Assembly: GCA_958445895.1 (NCBI GenBank)
Contig: CAUCTV010000003.1
Span: 1-64,000 of the forward strand
Reading direction: 5' to 3'
Length of the DNA stretch: 64,000 bases
DNA from: an uncultured Collinsella sp.
GTDB taxonomy: Bacteria > Actinomycetota > Coriobacteriia > Coriobacteriales > Coriobacteriaceae
The notes below the pieces were generated by a model. The model saw only the letters and a program-made list of their open reading frames with translations, ran no database searches and had not been told where the DNA came from. This document shows positions 24,684 to 33,172 of the stretch, one piece after another; the first letter of the stretch is position 1; each line of letters starts with the position of its first letter. Both the position numbers and the translations under genes were made by a program.

Positions 24684-26570
24684 CTATCTAATCAATTGTA
24701 GTATATCTGCTTTCATGCAATTATCAACCAACTTGTTTAATTGCTCCTCGTTTGCCGATAGTCCCTCTTTTTTCAAAATGTCGCGCACCTCGTTCTTAGT
24801 AATCGGCTTTTCAAACAACGAAAGCAAAGCGAACGAAAAATCATTAACCGCACACATTCTATGGGTGGCACAACTCAGCAGTACTCTTAACCCCTCTTTT
24901 GAGCGTCCGACTTCTTTCACAAACGAACTTTTAACCAATTGAAAACCATTATCGTGCATTACATAATCGGCATCGAGATTTGTATTCAGCAATCCATAAT
25001 GCAACAGTTCTTCTATCGCCCTTGTCAGCTCGAGATCGCCCTGATCAAGGATAAGAGAAATGCTACAATCAGCCTCCAATAAACGGGCCAACTTAAGGTA
25101 TACCAACTGGGAAACAGCATAGACATGATGGTATTCAGAATTATAGAAGTAGGCAAATGGCTCAACGAGCACGACAGAGGTCTTGGAATCCAGCCAGATT
25201 CGATCAGCTGGATTTAGACTAGTTAGCCGTCGCTTTACTTTGGTCAAATGTCCCTTATACCTGACAGCGTGAATAGAATCTAGGATCCAGGTCACCTCTG
25301 AAATATGAAGCCGCTGGGGCAAGTCAATTGTGTCGCTACCGTTTATGACCTCTTGCATATAAAAATCAATATGATGCTCATCAGATAAGGATTTTGCTTC
25401 ATTTAAAGTTAAACCAGTGCCTGAAACATAATCCACTTCGAGGCGCAAATCCTCATATTGGGACTTCGGCATTACAGAGACACCATACTTATCGGGATGA
25501 TTCCAAACATCCGACCCCATAACGAGACCAAAATTCGTAAATCCTCTCGTGGAATATGGAACACCACATACCTGTTTTGAATAATTCAAAACATTCTCTG
25601 TATAAGCTAAGGTGTTCAGAGCCTCTTCTTTAGTTTCGGTCGGAAAGCCAATCATAAAGAATAGATGAACAGGAATACCCGCATTGAGACAATCATGGAT
25701 ATTGCGATCAATCCAATCAACTCTCGTGTTCTTCTTCATTAGATCAAGAACTCTTTGGTTGTATGACTCGAGGCCAAACTGAATCTGCCTACATCCACTT
25801 TGGTATATCTTGTTGAAAACGTCTGTACTTAGGGTTGGAGAGAACCTCGTTTCTCCATGCCAGAAAAACGTTTTTCCCGATGCGTTTATTTCATCCGCGA
25901 GTTGCTCCATTCTTTTGCCTTCGAATGTTTCATCCACAAAAGAGAAAACTCTCGTGCCGTATTTTTCATTTAACCGACACATTATTTCAAATACTCTCGA
26001 TATGGGCATCTTTCGGTAACAACCACCAGTAGCACCGGGAATGGTGCAGAAGGCGCAATGATTAAAACACTGCCTAGAGGAATAAACCGGCAATATTAAC
26101 TCAGGCATGAAGTATTTAGAAAGGGCGAAGCCATCGAAATCGGGAACTGTATCGTTGATAAATGTTTGCTCAATCCGATGGTTTTTATATATCTTTCCAC
26201 CTTTAGCATGGCAAAGGTTTGGAACACAGTCGAGATTGTCATCACCAGAGTCAAGAGCCTCAAGAAGACGTGCAAGCGGCTCTTCGCCGTCATACATCAT
26301 TATCGAATCAATGTATTCAAAAAAGGGATGCCATTCTTTCATGCAGTCATCTGCTAAACGAGTAATGTAATTGCCGCCCAATGAGACGTGTTTAACAGAT
26401 GGACATTCTTCTTTAATCAGTTTCGCTAACGTAACTGCGGAAATCAATTGGAAACAGCCGCTCACCGAAATCCCAATAAACTCGATTTTTTCCCTCTGAA
26501 TACGCTTAAGAAAGGCAGTTTCATAGAAGGAAATAAACGGATTATGCAAGGTATCCGCAAGCGATTTCAT
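24684..26570 (-). CDS. radical SAM enzyme, C-terminal part of a frameshifted B12-binding-type protein
   Basis: 628 residues from the first ATG, but the frame is open further upstream to about 26650 and joins the next fragment by one base shift. The start of the sequence is a Rossmann-like B12-binding-type fold (IEFIGISVSGCFQLISAVTLA, VKHVSLGGNYIT). The radical SAM core has the [4Fe-4S] cysteines in CFNHCAFC (about 171-178), then FSFVDETFEG and a C-terminal TIM-barrel (GLESYNQRVLDLM). Two winged-helix-like blocks at the end (about 470-540 and 560-628) resemble PqqD/RRE-type peptide-binding modules, by eye. ATG 26570 has no ribosome site. Likely modifies the adjacent small peptide. Confidence 0.75.
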   Translation of the reverse strand: MKSLADTLHNPFISFYETAFLKRIQREKIEFIGISVSGCFQLISAVTLAKLIKEECPSVKHVSLGGNYITRLADDCMKEWHPFFEYIDSIMMYDGEEPLARLLEALDSGDDNLDCVPNLCHAKGGKIYKNHRIEQTFINDTVPDFDGFALSKYFMPELILPVYSSRQCFNHCAFCTIPGATGGCYRKMPISRVFEIMCRLNEKYGTRVFSFVDETFEGKRMEQLADEINASGKTFFWHGETRFSPTLSTDVFNKIYQSGCRQIQFGLESYNQRVLDLMKKNTRVDWIDRNIHDCLNAGIPVHLFFMIGFPTETKEEALNTLAYTENVLNYSKQVCGVPYSTRGFTNFGLVMGSDVWNHPDKYGVSVMPKSQYEDLRLEVDYVSGTGLTLNEAKSLSDEHHIDFYMQEVINGSDTIDLPQRLHISEVTWILDSIHAVRYKGHLTKVKRRLTSLNPADRIWLDSKTSVVLVEPFAYFYNSEYHHVYAVSQLVYLKLARLLEADCSISLILDQGDLELTRAIEELLHYGLLNTNLDADYVMHDNGFQLVKSSFVKEVGRSKEGLRVLLSCATHRMCAVNDFSFALLSLFEKPITKNEVRDILKKEGLSANEEQLNKLVDNCMKADILQLIR

Positions 26571-26625
26571 TATTTCTGGTGTCGAATAATAATCATAGGG
26601 CAGATCTATGGAGTTGAACGTGTAT

Positions 26626-27006
26626 TTAACTCCATATTGAGACGTGATTTATGATATAGAGTGCATTTCTAAAAATGTTTTCAGCATATTGTCTTTCTTT
26701 TAGATTAAAGTATCTCTTTGATCTGAAAATATCTTTTGCTTCGTCAACATTAAGTGCTGACTTTTGTATCAACTCGATTGTTAATTGAACATTCGAACTA
26801 AACGAATCCTTTGATTCCCGATACCTTTTACAGCACTCTTCGACATGTCTAAAAGATAGGAGGTCATCGTAAAATTCCACGTTTAAGTCAACAATGTCAA
26901 CTTTGTATTGTTCAACCTCTTGAAGATATGACTTCAAAACAGGCAAGGCAAGATACGGCCCCACTGGACTCCATCCTGGGGGAAATACTAAAAGCGTTTT
27001 AGGCAT
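26626..27006 (-). CDS. N-terminal fragment of the radical SAM enzyme (frameshifted)
   Basis: 126 residues beginning MPKTLLVFPPGWSPVGPYLA, the typical opening of B12-binding-domain radical SAM proteins, followed by a helical stretch. It ends at a stop at 26626-26628. In the other frame the same DNA continues as QYGVKYTFNSIDLPYDYYS straight into the downstream gene. A stop in that frame at about 26649-26651 limits the shift to the roughly 20 bases between. No slippery heptamer is visible, so a single-base deletion, or a sequencing error, is likelier than programmed frameshifting. Seven bases separate its start from the MFS gene. Confidence 0.7.
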   Translation of the reverse strand: MPKTLLVFPPGWSPVGPYLALPVLKSYLQEVEQYKVDIVDLNVEFYDDLLSFRHVEECCKRYRESKDSFSSNVQLTIELIQKSALNVDEAKDIFRSKRYFNLKERQYAENIFRNALYIINHVSIWS

Positions 27007-27013
27007 ATCAACG

Positions 27014-28198
27014 TCACATCTTTCGCAAATAATTCAATTGAAACACAACTACCATCATAATTGAAAATACACCAAGTCCTGTAACGAGAATTGAGAACAT
27101 CGCGATGCTCGTGAACAGCGAAACAAGGAGTGTTGAAATAACAACAGCAACCGATTGCAAAGACTCCCTAATTGAAAACAGGCTTATCGATTCAGATCCG
27201 TCTCTCGCCAAATCCTGCAGCGATGTTATGAGAAGCACATCTTGAATGGCGTTTCCGGCACCGACGATAAAAAGGAAAATAAACGATATCCCAGACGCAT
27301 AGCGATAGCCAAACGCCAGATACGCACCGAGCGCAAGATACGTCACAAAACAATATGATTTAACGCAATCGGAACCACTGATTAAACGACCATATATTGT
27401 ATTTCCGAACAACAGTCCGATTGTAAGACTACTCTGAAGGAATCCGTATTGTATCGATGACGAGTCAAATTGCAATTGCGCTATAGCTGGCAAAAGAGAA
27501 TTCAGAGAGCCGAATGCCACGCCACTAGAAATATCGATTAATAGGAAACCAATTGCCAAGTGCTTCGCGCTAAGATCACTAAATGCAGTCCTGTTTTTTT
27601 CATTTTTGCTTATCCCCTCTTTATCATTAACCTCGATAACCGACGGAACATCTCGCAGCAACCAGAACGACGCGGCAAAAGAAAGCGCGTCTAATGCAAG
27701 AACAGCCTCCGCCCCAAATTGAGCGACAACAAAACCGCCGGCAACTGGCCCCAGAACCATCATCAAATTCTGCAGAAACCCAAACGAATTATTAATTACG
27801 TCGCGATTGATACTATTCGTATTGGCTCTTAACAACGAGTAAAAGCAGGGCATTTCAACCGTTCGGCAAAGCGATACCGCGCACGTAATAGCAAACATAC
27901 TCCATTTACTATCAACAAAAATATAGCAAACGAATAATCCCGCGCGAATTAAGTCTGCCAATCTCATGGCCTGCAGTGTCCCGATACCCATCTTCTGAGG
28001 CAGCTGCGCGAGCGCAACTGAAAACAGAGAGGGGGCAAATCTGCAGCAGACCATCAAAGCAGTTGCAGAAACATCGTGAGTTACCTCGTAAATCAGCATT
28101 GGCAAAGCAATATTCGCACACCAATTGCCTATTTCGCTTATCCCTCTAGCAATATATAGGACCCGAACCGGATGGCTAGCTCTCAATACCGTGAACAT
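27014..28198 (-). CDS. MFS transporter, likely peptide exporter or resistance pump
   Basis: 394 residues, about 12 hydrophobic segments with the MFS layout and a polar central loop (SVIEVNDKEGISKNEKNRTAFSD, cited by extent, about residues 185-205). It resembles the enterobactin-exporter/MdtG-like group of MFS proteins, as judged by RGISEIGNWCANIALPMLIY and the GPVAGGFVVAQFG segment. The start ATG 28198 lies inside the end of the DUF2087 gene, so the two overlap and are probably coupled. It would export the modified product of the radical SAM gene downstream. AT-rich codon use matches the island. Confidence 0.75.
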   Translation of the reverse strand: MFTVLRASHPVRVLYIARGISEIGNWCANIALPMLIYEVTHDVSATALMVCCRFAPSLFSVALAQLPQKMGIGTLQAMRLADLIRAGLFVCYIFVDSKWSMFAITCAVSLCRTVEMPCFYSLLRANTNSINRDVINNSFGFLQNLMMVLGPVAGGFVVAQFGAEAVLALDALSFAASFWLLRDVPSVIEVNDKEGISKNEKNRTAFSDLSAKHLAIGFLLIDISSGVAFGSLNSLLPAIAQLQFDSSSIQYGFLQSSLTIGLLFGNTIYGRLISGSDCVKSYCFVTYLALGAYLAFGYRYASGISFIFLFIVGAGNAIQDVLLITSLQDLARDGSESISLFSIRESLQSVAVVISTLLVSLFTSIAMFSILVTGLGVFSIMMVVVFQLNYLRKM

Positions 28199-28457
28199 CA
28201 CGATTAACCTCGTATTTCAGGCCTCGTTCATCCCTTAATAGGAATCCATAATCAACCAAGTACCGCCTCAACACGGCATAATCAGGATAGAGCTGTGACA
28301 GCACACGATTAACCTGAAGCTCCGTATAACTTGTATTTAATTCAAAGAAAGAGACGGCCCATAGCAGCATGATTCTTTTATAGCTTTCCTTTTTTGGAAT
28401 TGAAACCAGCTCGCCATTCTTGAGAAATCGTTTTTTAAAGTCTATTAGCTCATCCAT
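28176..28457 (-). CDS. DUF2087 winged-helix protein
   Basis: 93 residues. FKKRFLKNGELVSIPKKESYKR at the start, then TELQVNRVLSQLYPDYAVLRRYLVDYGFLLRDERG, is the DUF2087 pattern (extent residues 7-82). Such domains usually occur alone or fused to HTH regulators. Start ATG 28457 behind GGAGGATGTGA, a near-ideal site. It is the first gene of the AT-rich operon and overlaps the transporter gene, so a regulatory role is plausible. Confidence 0.7.
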   Translation of the reverse strand: MDELIDFKKRFLKNGELVSIPKKESYKRIMLLWAVSFFELNTSYTELQVNRVLSQLYPDYAVLRRYLVDYGFLLRDERGLKYEVNRDVHGIES

Positions 28458-28536
28458 TCACATCCTCCATTTCATACGCATCTAATACTAAAAATGCATA
28501 CGCTTTAGGTCATCTCATTCGGCTTCTATATTCGAA

Positions 28537-28776
28537 CTAAACTCGAACTAATCTAAGTGATTTGCTCAAACACTCTTCGAAAGCTCGTTTTTCACTCTGA
28601 GTAAAATGCCCTTCCCAGTCAGTCCACGAACAGGAAGGCAACTCACAACGAGCGGAGTCGAAGCCCTCTGCCGTCGGTCGTTCAAAATGCACGATAACCT
28701 TTTCGATGTCCCCATCTGTTATCAGGTCAGAATGAACGACCTCGGTACCGTCTTCGAATGTCATATATGGGTACAT
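28537..28776 (-). CDS. hypothetical small acidic protein
   Basis: 79 residues from ATG 28776, chosen because GAGGTGG stands eight bases upstream; a longer frame to 28818 begins at TTG. Content includes TFEDGTEVVHSDL, IEKVIVHFERP and CSWTDWEGHFTQSEKRAFEECL. Three Cys, no membrane segment. No family recognised. Located at the 5' edge of the AT-rich island, 79 bases upstream of the DUF2087 gene on the same strand. Confidence 0.5.
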   Translation of the reverse strand: MYPYMTFEDGTEVVHSDLITDGDIEKVIVHFERPTAEGFDSARCELPSCSWTDWEGHFTQSEKRAFEECLSKSLRLVRV

Positions 28777-28951
28777 CACGTAAACCACCTCGCAATCGTA
28801 AATCCAGTTTAGCATCAAGCTATTGCACCAAAGACAGCAAGCCCCCCTTGATGAGTTGATGGTATCTGTTAAATGTCACGTACGATTCACATCTGGTGGG
28901 TACCCTGATGGCTACACGAAACGAAGCAGATTTACACCGGGAGGACCCCGT

Positions 28952-29902
28952 ATGACAACCAAGTACACCGACGCGCCGCGCACGCGCGTCATGACGCCGG
29001 CATCACTCAACAACGGCGTGCACGAGAACCATTCCATCGGACAGACCATGGCCATCGCGCCCAAAAAGGGCCTGTTTGACGACATTTCCATTCCCCAGAT
29101 CATCGCCGGCGCCGCAGCTGCCGCCACGAGCGTTGCACTTGCCTCCAAGATCGGTATCGCGGGTTCAGTAATTGGCGCCGCCGTGAGCTCGGTCATCACC
29201 GTTGTGTCCTCGCAGGTCTACCGCCACTTTATCTCTGCCAGCGCCGAAGCAATCAAGGGCACGCATGCCGCTGTCGACTACCCTACCGGCGCCTACGAGC
29301 CCGTTGAGCCCAATGTCGAGGAGCACCTAGGTGGCGCCGCAACCAAGCAGGAGATGCGCCAGGTTGCGGGACGCGCGACCACGGCGCGCGTCGCTCCCAA
29401 CAGCCTGCGCGCCAAGGCGGCGGCTGAGCGCAGCCAGACGCAAAAGAAGGTCATCGTCTTCTCGATCGCTATCGCCATCGTCGCGGTCATCGCCTGCGCC
29501 GGCGCCATCCTTATCACCACTGCCGGTGAGGGTCTGGGCGAGCGTCCCGAGCCAATCCTGTCGTCGCGCACGACCGAGAGCGATGCAAATGGCAACACCC
29601 AGTCGCAGGATCAGCAAGCACAGACGGACGATACGCAAGACAGTTCTACCTCTGCCAATTCGTCCTCGAACACCCAAAACCAATCGCAGGGCACCGATTC
29701 CTCTGCGAACAACAGCGGCACGCAATCCGGCACGACTGACTCAAGCCAAACGACTGACGGCTCTCAACCGAGCACGGGCGGCCAGACGAGCGACACCACG
29801 TCGGGAACGGGCACAGCAGGCAGCAGCAACAGCAATTCGAGTGACACCACATTGGGCACGACATCTAACAGCTCGAGCCAAGGCACGGCATCGGGCAACT
29901 AA
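28952..29902 (+). CDS. membrane protein with long Ser/Thr/Gln/Asn-rich C-terminal tail
   Basis: 316 residues from ATG 28952 behind GGGAGGACCCCGT. An N-terminal cytosolic part, a small Ala/Gly-rich hydrophobic segment (about 52-80), a basic linker (RAKAAAERSQTQKK) and one strong transmembrane helix (VIVFSIAIAIVAVIACAGAI, about 168-187). The last 110 residues are low-complexity Ser, Thr, Gln, Asn and Gly, as in surface stalks, and would be extracellular. No catalytic domain was recognised. A terminator follows. Confidence 0.65.
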   Translation: MTTKYTDAPRTRVMTPASLNNGVHENHSIGQTMAIAPKKGLFDDISIPQIIAGAAAAATSVALASKIGIAGSVIGAAVSSVITVVSSQVYRHFISASAEAIKGTHAAVDYPTGAYEPVEPNVEEHLGGAATKQEMRQVAGRATTARVAPNSLRAKAAAERSQTQKKVIVFSIAIAIVAVIACAGAILITTAGEGLGERPEPILSSRTTESDANGNTQSQDQQAQTDDTQDSSTSANSSSNTQNQSQGTDSSANNSGTQSGTTDSSQTTDGSQPSTGGQTSDTTSGTGTAGSSNSNSSDTTLGTTSNSSSQGTASGN

Positions 29903-29933
29903 GCACTGCATCCCCAGATAGGCAACCTGTACA

Positions 29934-29967
29934 ACGGGCGCGAATCGATAGCGGTTCGCGCCCGTTT
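29934..29967 (+). terminator. terminator after the Ser/Thr-rich membrane protein gene
   Basis: ACGGGCGCGAA / TTCGCGCCCGT, perfect 11-bp stem, with a TT tail. Confidence 0.7.
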
Positions 29968-30038
29968 GCCTTGGGTGCCGCCATGGCGAACGCTATGCGA
30001 TGGTAAGATGCTTTACGTGTGTAAAGAGGAGATTTGCC

Positions 30039-31340
30039 ATGAGCAAGACAATAGTTAGGCCCACGCTATCGCTGGGCAACCACATCTATCTGTATCGCCT
30101 GCTGCGCGACGCGATTGGGTGCGGTAAGCAAACGTTTATGACGCAGGTCGAGGAGGCGCTCGCCGCCGGCGACATGGCCGCTTATGACTTGGGCTTCGAG
30201 TCCACGCGCGAGTTGCTCGAGGAACTCGACGACTGCATTAAACTGACCGTCTTTAAGGGCGGCCGCCTGTATGCCACCGTCATCGCCAACGAGGCATGGG
30301 ATGCCGCCCTTGCCAAGGACGAGGACAAGCCCAAGACCGCCAAGGGCGCCAAGCAGTCGTACAAAAAGAAGAAGCGCGGCGAGAAGGACCTCAAGGCCGT
30401 GCGCCCTAAGCACGTTAAGCGTCCCGAGCCCGAAGCCGTGACTGAAGCCGTGCCGGAGCCCGAGGCAGAGGTCGAAGTTGTTCTTGAGGTAACAACAGAG
30501 GTCGAAACCGAACTCGCCGCCACGACCGATCCCGAAGTCATATCCGAGCAGGAAGCCACTGCGGAGCTCAACGAGGCATCCAAGTCGACAACCGAAGAGG
30601 CGGCTGGCCAGCCCGAGGCGCCCGTGTTCCAGAACCACGATGTCTTTGGCGACAACACCGAGGACAATCAGTCCGACGAGCTCGCGGATCAAGATGCTGC
30701 CGAGGCAACACCGGAGCCCGAGGCGCCCCAGCCTGCCATCTCGCTCACGGTTGTCTACGACCCCGAGAACGCCAACGCCGGCATCACCACCATGGTATCC
30801 ACGCCGGTCGAGGCCAAGCCGAACGTCGAGGCAGAGGACACTCCGCAGGCCGATGCCAAAACCGGGACCGAAGACACGTCCATCTCCGTGGAACCGACAG
30901 ATTCCATAGCTAAGCCAGAAGCGGCATCTGAGTCTGCACCTGTCATTGAGTCCGCATCCGCACCCGCCTGTGACCAGGCTCCCACACCTGCACCGACTCC
31001 GGTCCCCAATTCAGCACCGGCCCCCGCTTCCGCAGCACCAACCATCCCCGGGGACTTCCCCATCGATTTCGCGACCGAGGTCTTCTGCCCTAGCCCGCTG
31101 CTGCACCAGCTGTCGACTTATCTCCCCTACGGCGCCGACACCCTCGGCATCGTCGGCGAGTACTACTGGATCGCTCGCGAGCGCGGTACCATCGAGGCCG
31201 GCCGTAACCGCGCGAGCTTCCCCCTGCGCTACACACAGGCCGGCAAACGCCACGAAGTCACCGTACGCATTCGCCGCAACACCACCGGCGGCCTCGGAGC
31301 CACCTGGGCCATCGACAAGGTCGAAGCCCCGGTCGAGTAA
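30039..31340 (+). CDS. hypothetical protein with LOTUS-like N-terminus and acidic Pro/Glu linker
   Basis: 433 residues from ATG 30039 behind AAAGAGGAG. The N-terminal about 90 residues (GNHIYLYRLLRDAIGCGKQ, then LGFESTRELLEELDDC and GGRLYATV) resemble an OST-HTH/LOTUS-type winged helix, judged by eye. A basic stretch (KKKKRGEKDLKAVRPKHVKR) follows, then about 200 residues of low-complexity Glu/Pro/Ala and a compact C-terminal domain (DFATEVFCPSPLLHQLSTYL to the end, about 345-433) with no recognised family. No signal peptide, so cytoplasmic. Possible RNA- or DNA-binding role. Function unknown. Confidence 0.6.
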   Translation: MSKTIVRPTLSLGNHIYLYRLLRDAIGCGKQTFMTQVEEALAAGDMAAYDLGFESTRELLEELDDCIKLTVFKGGRLYATVIANEAWDAALAKDEDKPKTAKGAKQSYKKKKRGEKDLKAVRPKHVKRPEPEAVTEAVPEPEAEVEVVLEVTTEVETELAATTDPEVISEQEATAELNEASKSTTEEAAGQPEAPVFQNHDVFGDNTEDNQSDELADQDAAEATPEPEAPQPAISLTVVYDPENANAGITTMVSTPVEAKPNVEAEDTPQADAKTGTEDTSISVEPTDSIAKPEAASESAPVIESASAPACDQAPTPAPTPVPNSAPAPASAAPTIPGDFPIDFATEVFCPSPLLHQLSTYLPYGADTLGIVGEYYWIARERGTIEAGRNRASFPLRYTQAGKRHEVTVRIRRNTTGGLGATWAIDKVEAPVE

Positions 31341-31341
31341 A

Positions 31342-31381
31342 AAACGGCCTCGGATAGCCAATTGACCATCCGAGGCCGTTT
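31342..31381. terminator. bidirectional terminator between converging genes
   Basis: AAACGGCCTCGGAT / ATCCGAGGCCGTTT, perfect 14-bp stem, with T runs on both strands. Confidence 0.8.
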
Positions 31382-31394
31382 GAATTCAGGCCTT

Positions 31395-31787
31395 TTAGTT
31401 GTCATCGGCGCATATAGACACCAGAGAAGCAAGCTCATCCTCAAGTTGCGGAGCAAAGTATCTAAAAGAAACCTGCGCTCCAGTCGGTATCGACTCAATC
31501 ATATTCGCAGCATTATCTGAAACTCGGTACGATGCAGTTTCACCTGTCTTCAAATCCTCTATTGAGCAGACAGCGTCTTCAGCATCAATCGACCTAAGCA
31601 CGCCTTTTCCTTGTAACATCACATCGGCATGCCCGCCAGCTATTTCTAATGAACCTGAGTCTGTCGCAGTCACTTCTCCGGAACCTCCGCGCGATATCTC
31701 TTCCTTTGTTGAACAGCCCACCAATGAAGCCATCAGCACCAAAGACAGAGCTAGACGAATCGTCCTACTTCGAAAAAGTCGTTCCAT
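31395..31787 (-). CDS. small lipoprotein
   Basis: 130 residues from ATG 31787. Basic start, hydrophobic core and lipobox MASLVGC (Cys near 25), so exported and lipidated. The mature part is a small beta-rich domain with two Cys (AVCSIEDLK and SICADDN) that may pair. It overlaps the end of the papain-like protease gene by 23 bases, pointing to co-expression. A chaperone, inhibitor or substrate-side partner of that protease is a reasonable guess only. Confidence 0.55.
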   Translation of the reverse strand: MERLFRSRTIRLALSLVLMASLVGCSTKEEISRGGSGEVTATDSGSLEIAGGHADVMLQGKGVLRSIDAEDAVCSIEDLKTGETASYRVSDNAANMIESIPTGAQVSFRYFAPQLEDELASLVSICADDN

Positions 31788-32892
31788 AAGTCCACGCATA
31801 ATAGCTCTGATCATACTTCAGGAAGGATAAAGATGAATTCCAGCCGTCCGCTATGCCAATCATCTGCCTTGTCTCTCCAGTTTTCTTACCAGTAAGTGTG
31901 GCGTAAGCCTCCGCTGTTACAGAATGGGCTGATCCGTTGTACAAACTCGCATGTAAAACATTCGGTCTATTAGAGTTAATCTCATTTTGAATGCTCGCGA
32001 TAGCCGGAGAGGAGACAGTGCGGGCGATAAGAGTACTTCCTCTGCTTGCGCAGTAATTTGTAAACCCCGTTGCACAGGTTGATATCGGCGTTCCGCCCAA
32101 AACAACGCCGGGAACAGTCTGTTCTTCATCGGAAAGAGCATGGGTATTGGTGTAATTCCATATCTGCATATATTGCGAAGGGTCGTTATATAAATTGGCA
32201 ATGCCATACAGTTCCGCAACGTTCGAAAAAGCTGTCACCATACAAGCATAGTGGGCAGTAAGCCTCTTAATCTCGCTTTCATCATATGACATAAACTGAG
32301 AAATGGAACGAAACCCAGATACTGTGTAATCCTGCATTTGAGTTGCGTAAATTACGACATCGTTCCAGCTTGAAGGTTTATTCGATAAAACGACAGGCCG
32401 TCCTTCTATGGAAACAGCCGGGATTGTTCTTCCGCAATTTGTTGTTATTGAACCGTCCAAAGATTGCACACCGAATTCGAATGGATTGATCATTACGACT
32501 GGGTTATTGAAAGAATAAGACTCAACACCAAGATCTCCTCCCCGATCCATAGGGCTGACTAAGCCGTCTCCAAAACGATATCCCGTAAGTATTTCATCAT
32601 CTGAAGCATCTAAAACCAAATAGCCCGCGGCTCTATTGAATGTCACAACCGGAACAATGTAGCCAAGCGGGGACCCATCAACGTCTACAAAAGGAATAGG
32701 GTCAGAAGGCGTATACGAAGAGCCGAGGAGTCCCTTTATATATTTATCGGCAAGCTCTTGCGCAATTTCTGAAGTAAATTGTATCTGCTCACCATCAATA
32801 TTGCCCGTCGAAGCAAAAACCTCTTTCGGACGTGCGGCTAAGGCGACAATTGAAGACGCGACAAGTTGCAGAAAACGACGACGCGAAAGCAT
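31765..32892 (-). CDS. secreted papain-like (C10/C39-type) cysteine protease
   Basis: 375 residues. A Tat-type signal (SRRRFLQLVASSIVALAA) is followed by a propeptide-like region (IAQELADKYIKG to about 120), as in streptopain-type enzymes. Probable catalytic Cys in HYACMVTAFSNVAELYG (about 216) and probable His in NGSAHSVTAEAYATL (about 324), with an Asp/Trp after it (IADGWNSSL). Extracellular or cell-envelope proteolysis is expected. The AT-leaning base use differs from neighbouring genes, so recent transfer is possible. Assignment to a precise peptidase family is uncertain. Confidence 0.65.
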   Translation of the reverse strand: MLSRRRFLQLVASSIVALAARPKEVFASTGNIDGEQIQFTSEIAQELADKYIKGLLGSSYTPSDPIPFVDVDGSPLGYIVPVVTFNRAAGYLVLDASDDEILTGYRFGDGLVSPMDRGGDLGVESYSFNNPVVMINPFEFGVQSLDGSITTNCGRTIPAVSIEGRPVVLSNKPSSWNDVVIYATQMQDYTVSGFRSISQFMSYDESEIKRLTAHYACMVTAFSNVAELYGIANLYNDPSQYMQIWNYTNTHALSDEEQTVPGVVLGGTPISTCATGFTNYCASRGSTLIARTVSSPAIASIQNEINSNRPNVLHASLYNGSAHSVTAEAYATLTGKKTGETRQMIGIADGWNSSLSFLKYDQSYYAWTYGTTFSK

Positions 32893-33136
32893 ATGTTCTT
32901 CTTTCTAGAGGAGCGACTTATAAGATACTCCTATTCTATAACCTTTTTTGTAACGTTACAGCACTGGTTATATTTCAATTCGATTTGCTTATGTCCTTGT
33001 AACCCAATACGTCTTTACGTTTTAAACGGAATTAGAAAATCACTCATAGCAAAAACGGGCTTTAATCCCAAAGAGATGACTTTGATTATGAATCAAACCA
33101 GCAGCCAGGGCATAGCTGCAGTGCAATTGCTACAAG

Positions 33137-33162
33137 AAAGGCCGCCCTTGCTGGCGGCCTTT
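33137..33162 (-). terminator. terminator of ettA
   Basis: AAAGGCCGCC / GGCGGCCTTT with a short loop. The 280-base gap 32893-33172 holds no other recognised feature. Confidence 0.65.
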
Positions 33163-33172
33163 CTACTTGCTA

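Noticed and set aside
26626..27006. Programmed ribosomal frameshift in the radical SAM gene
   Set aside because: No slippery heptamer or downstream stimulatory structure was seen; simple indel is favoured.
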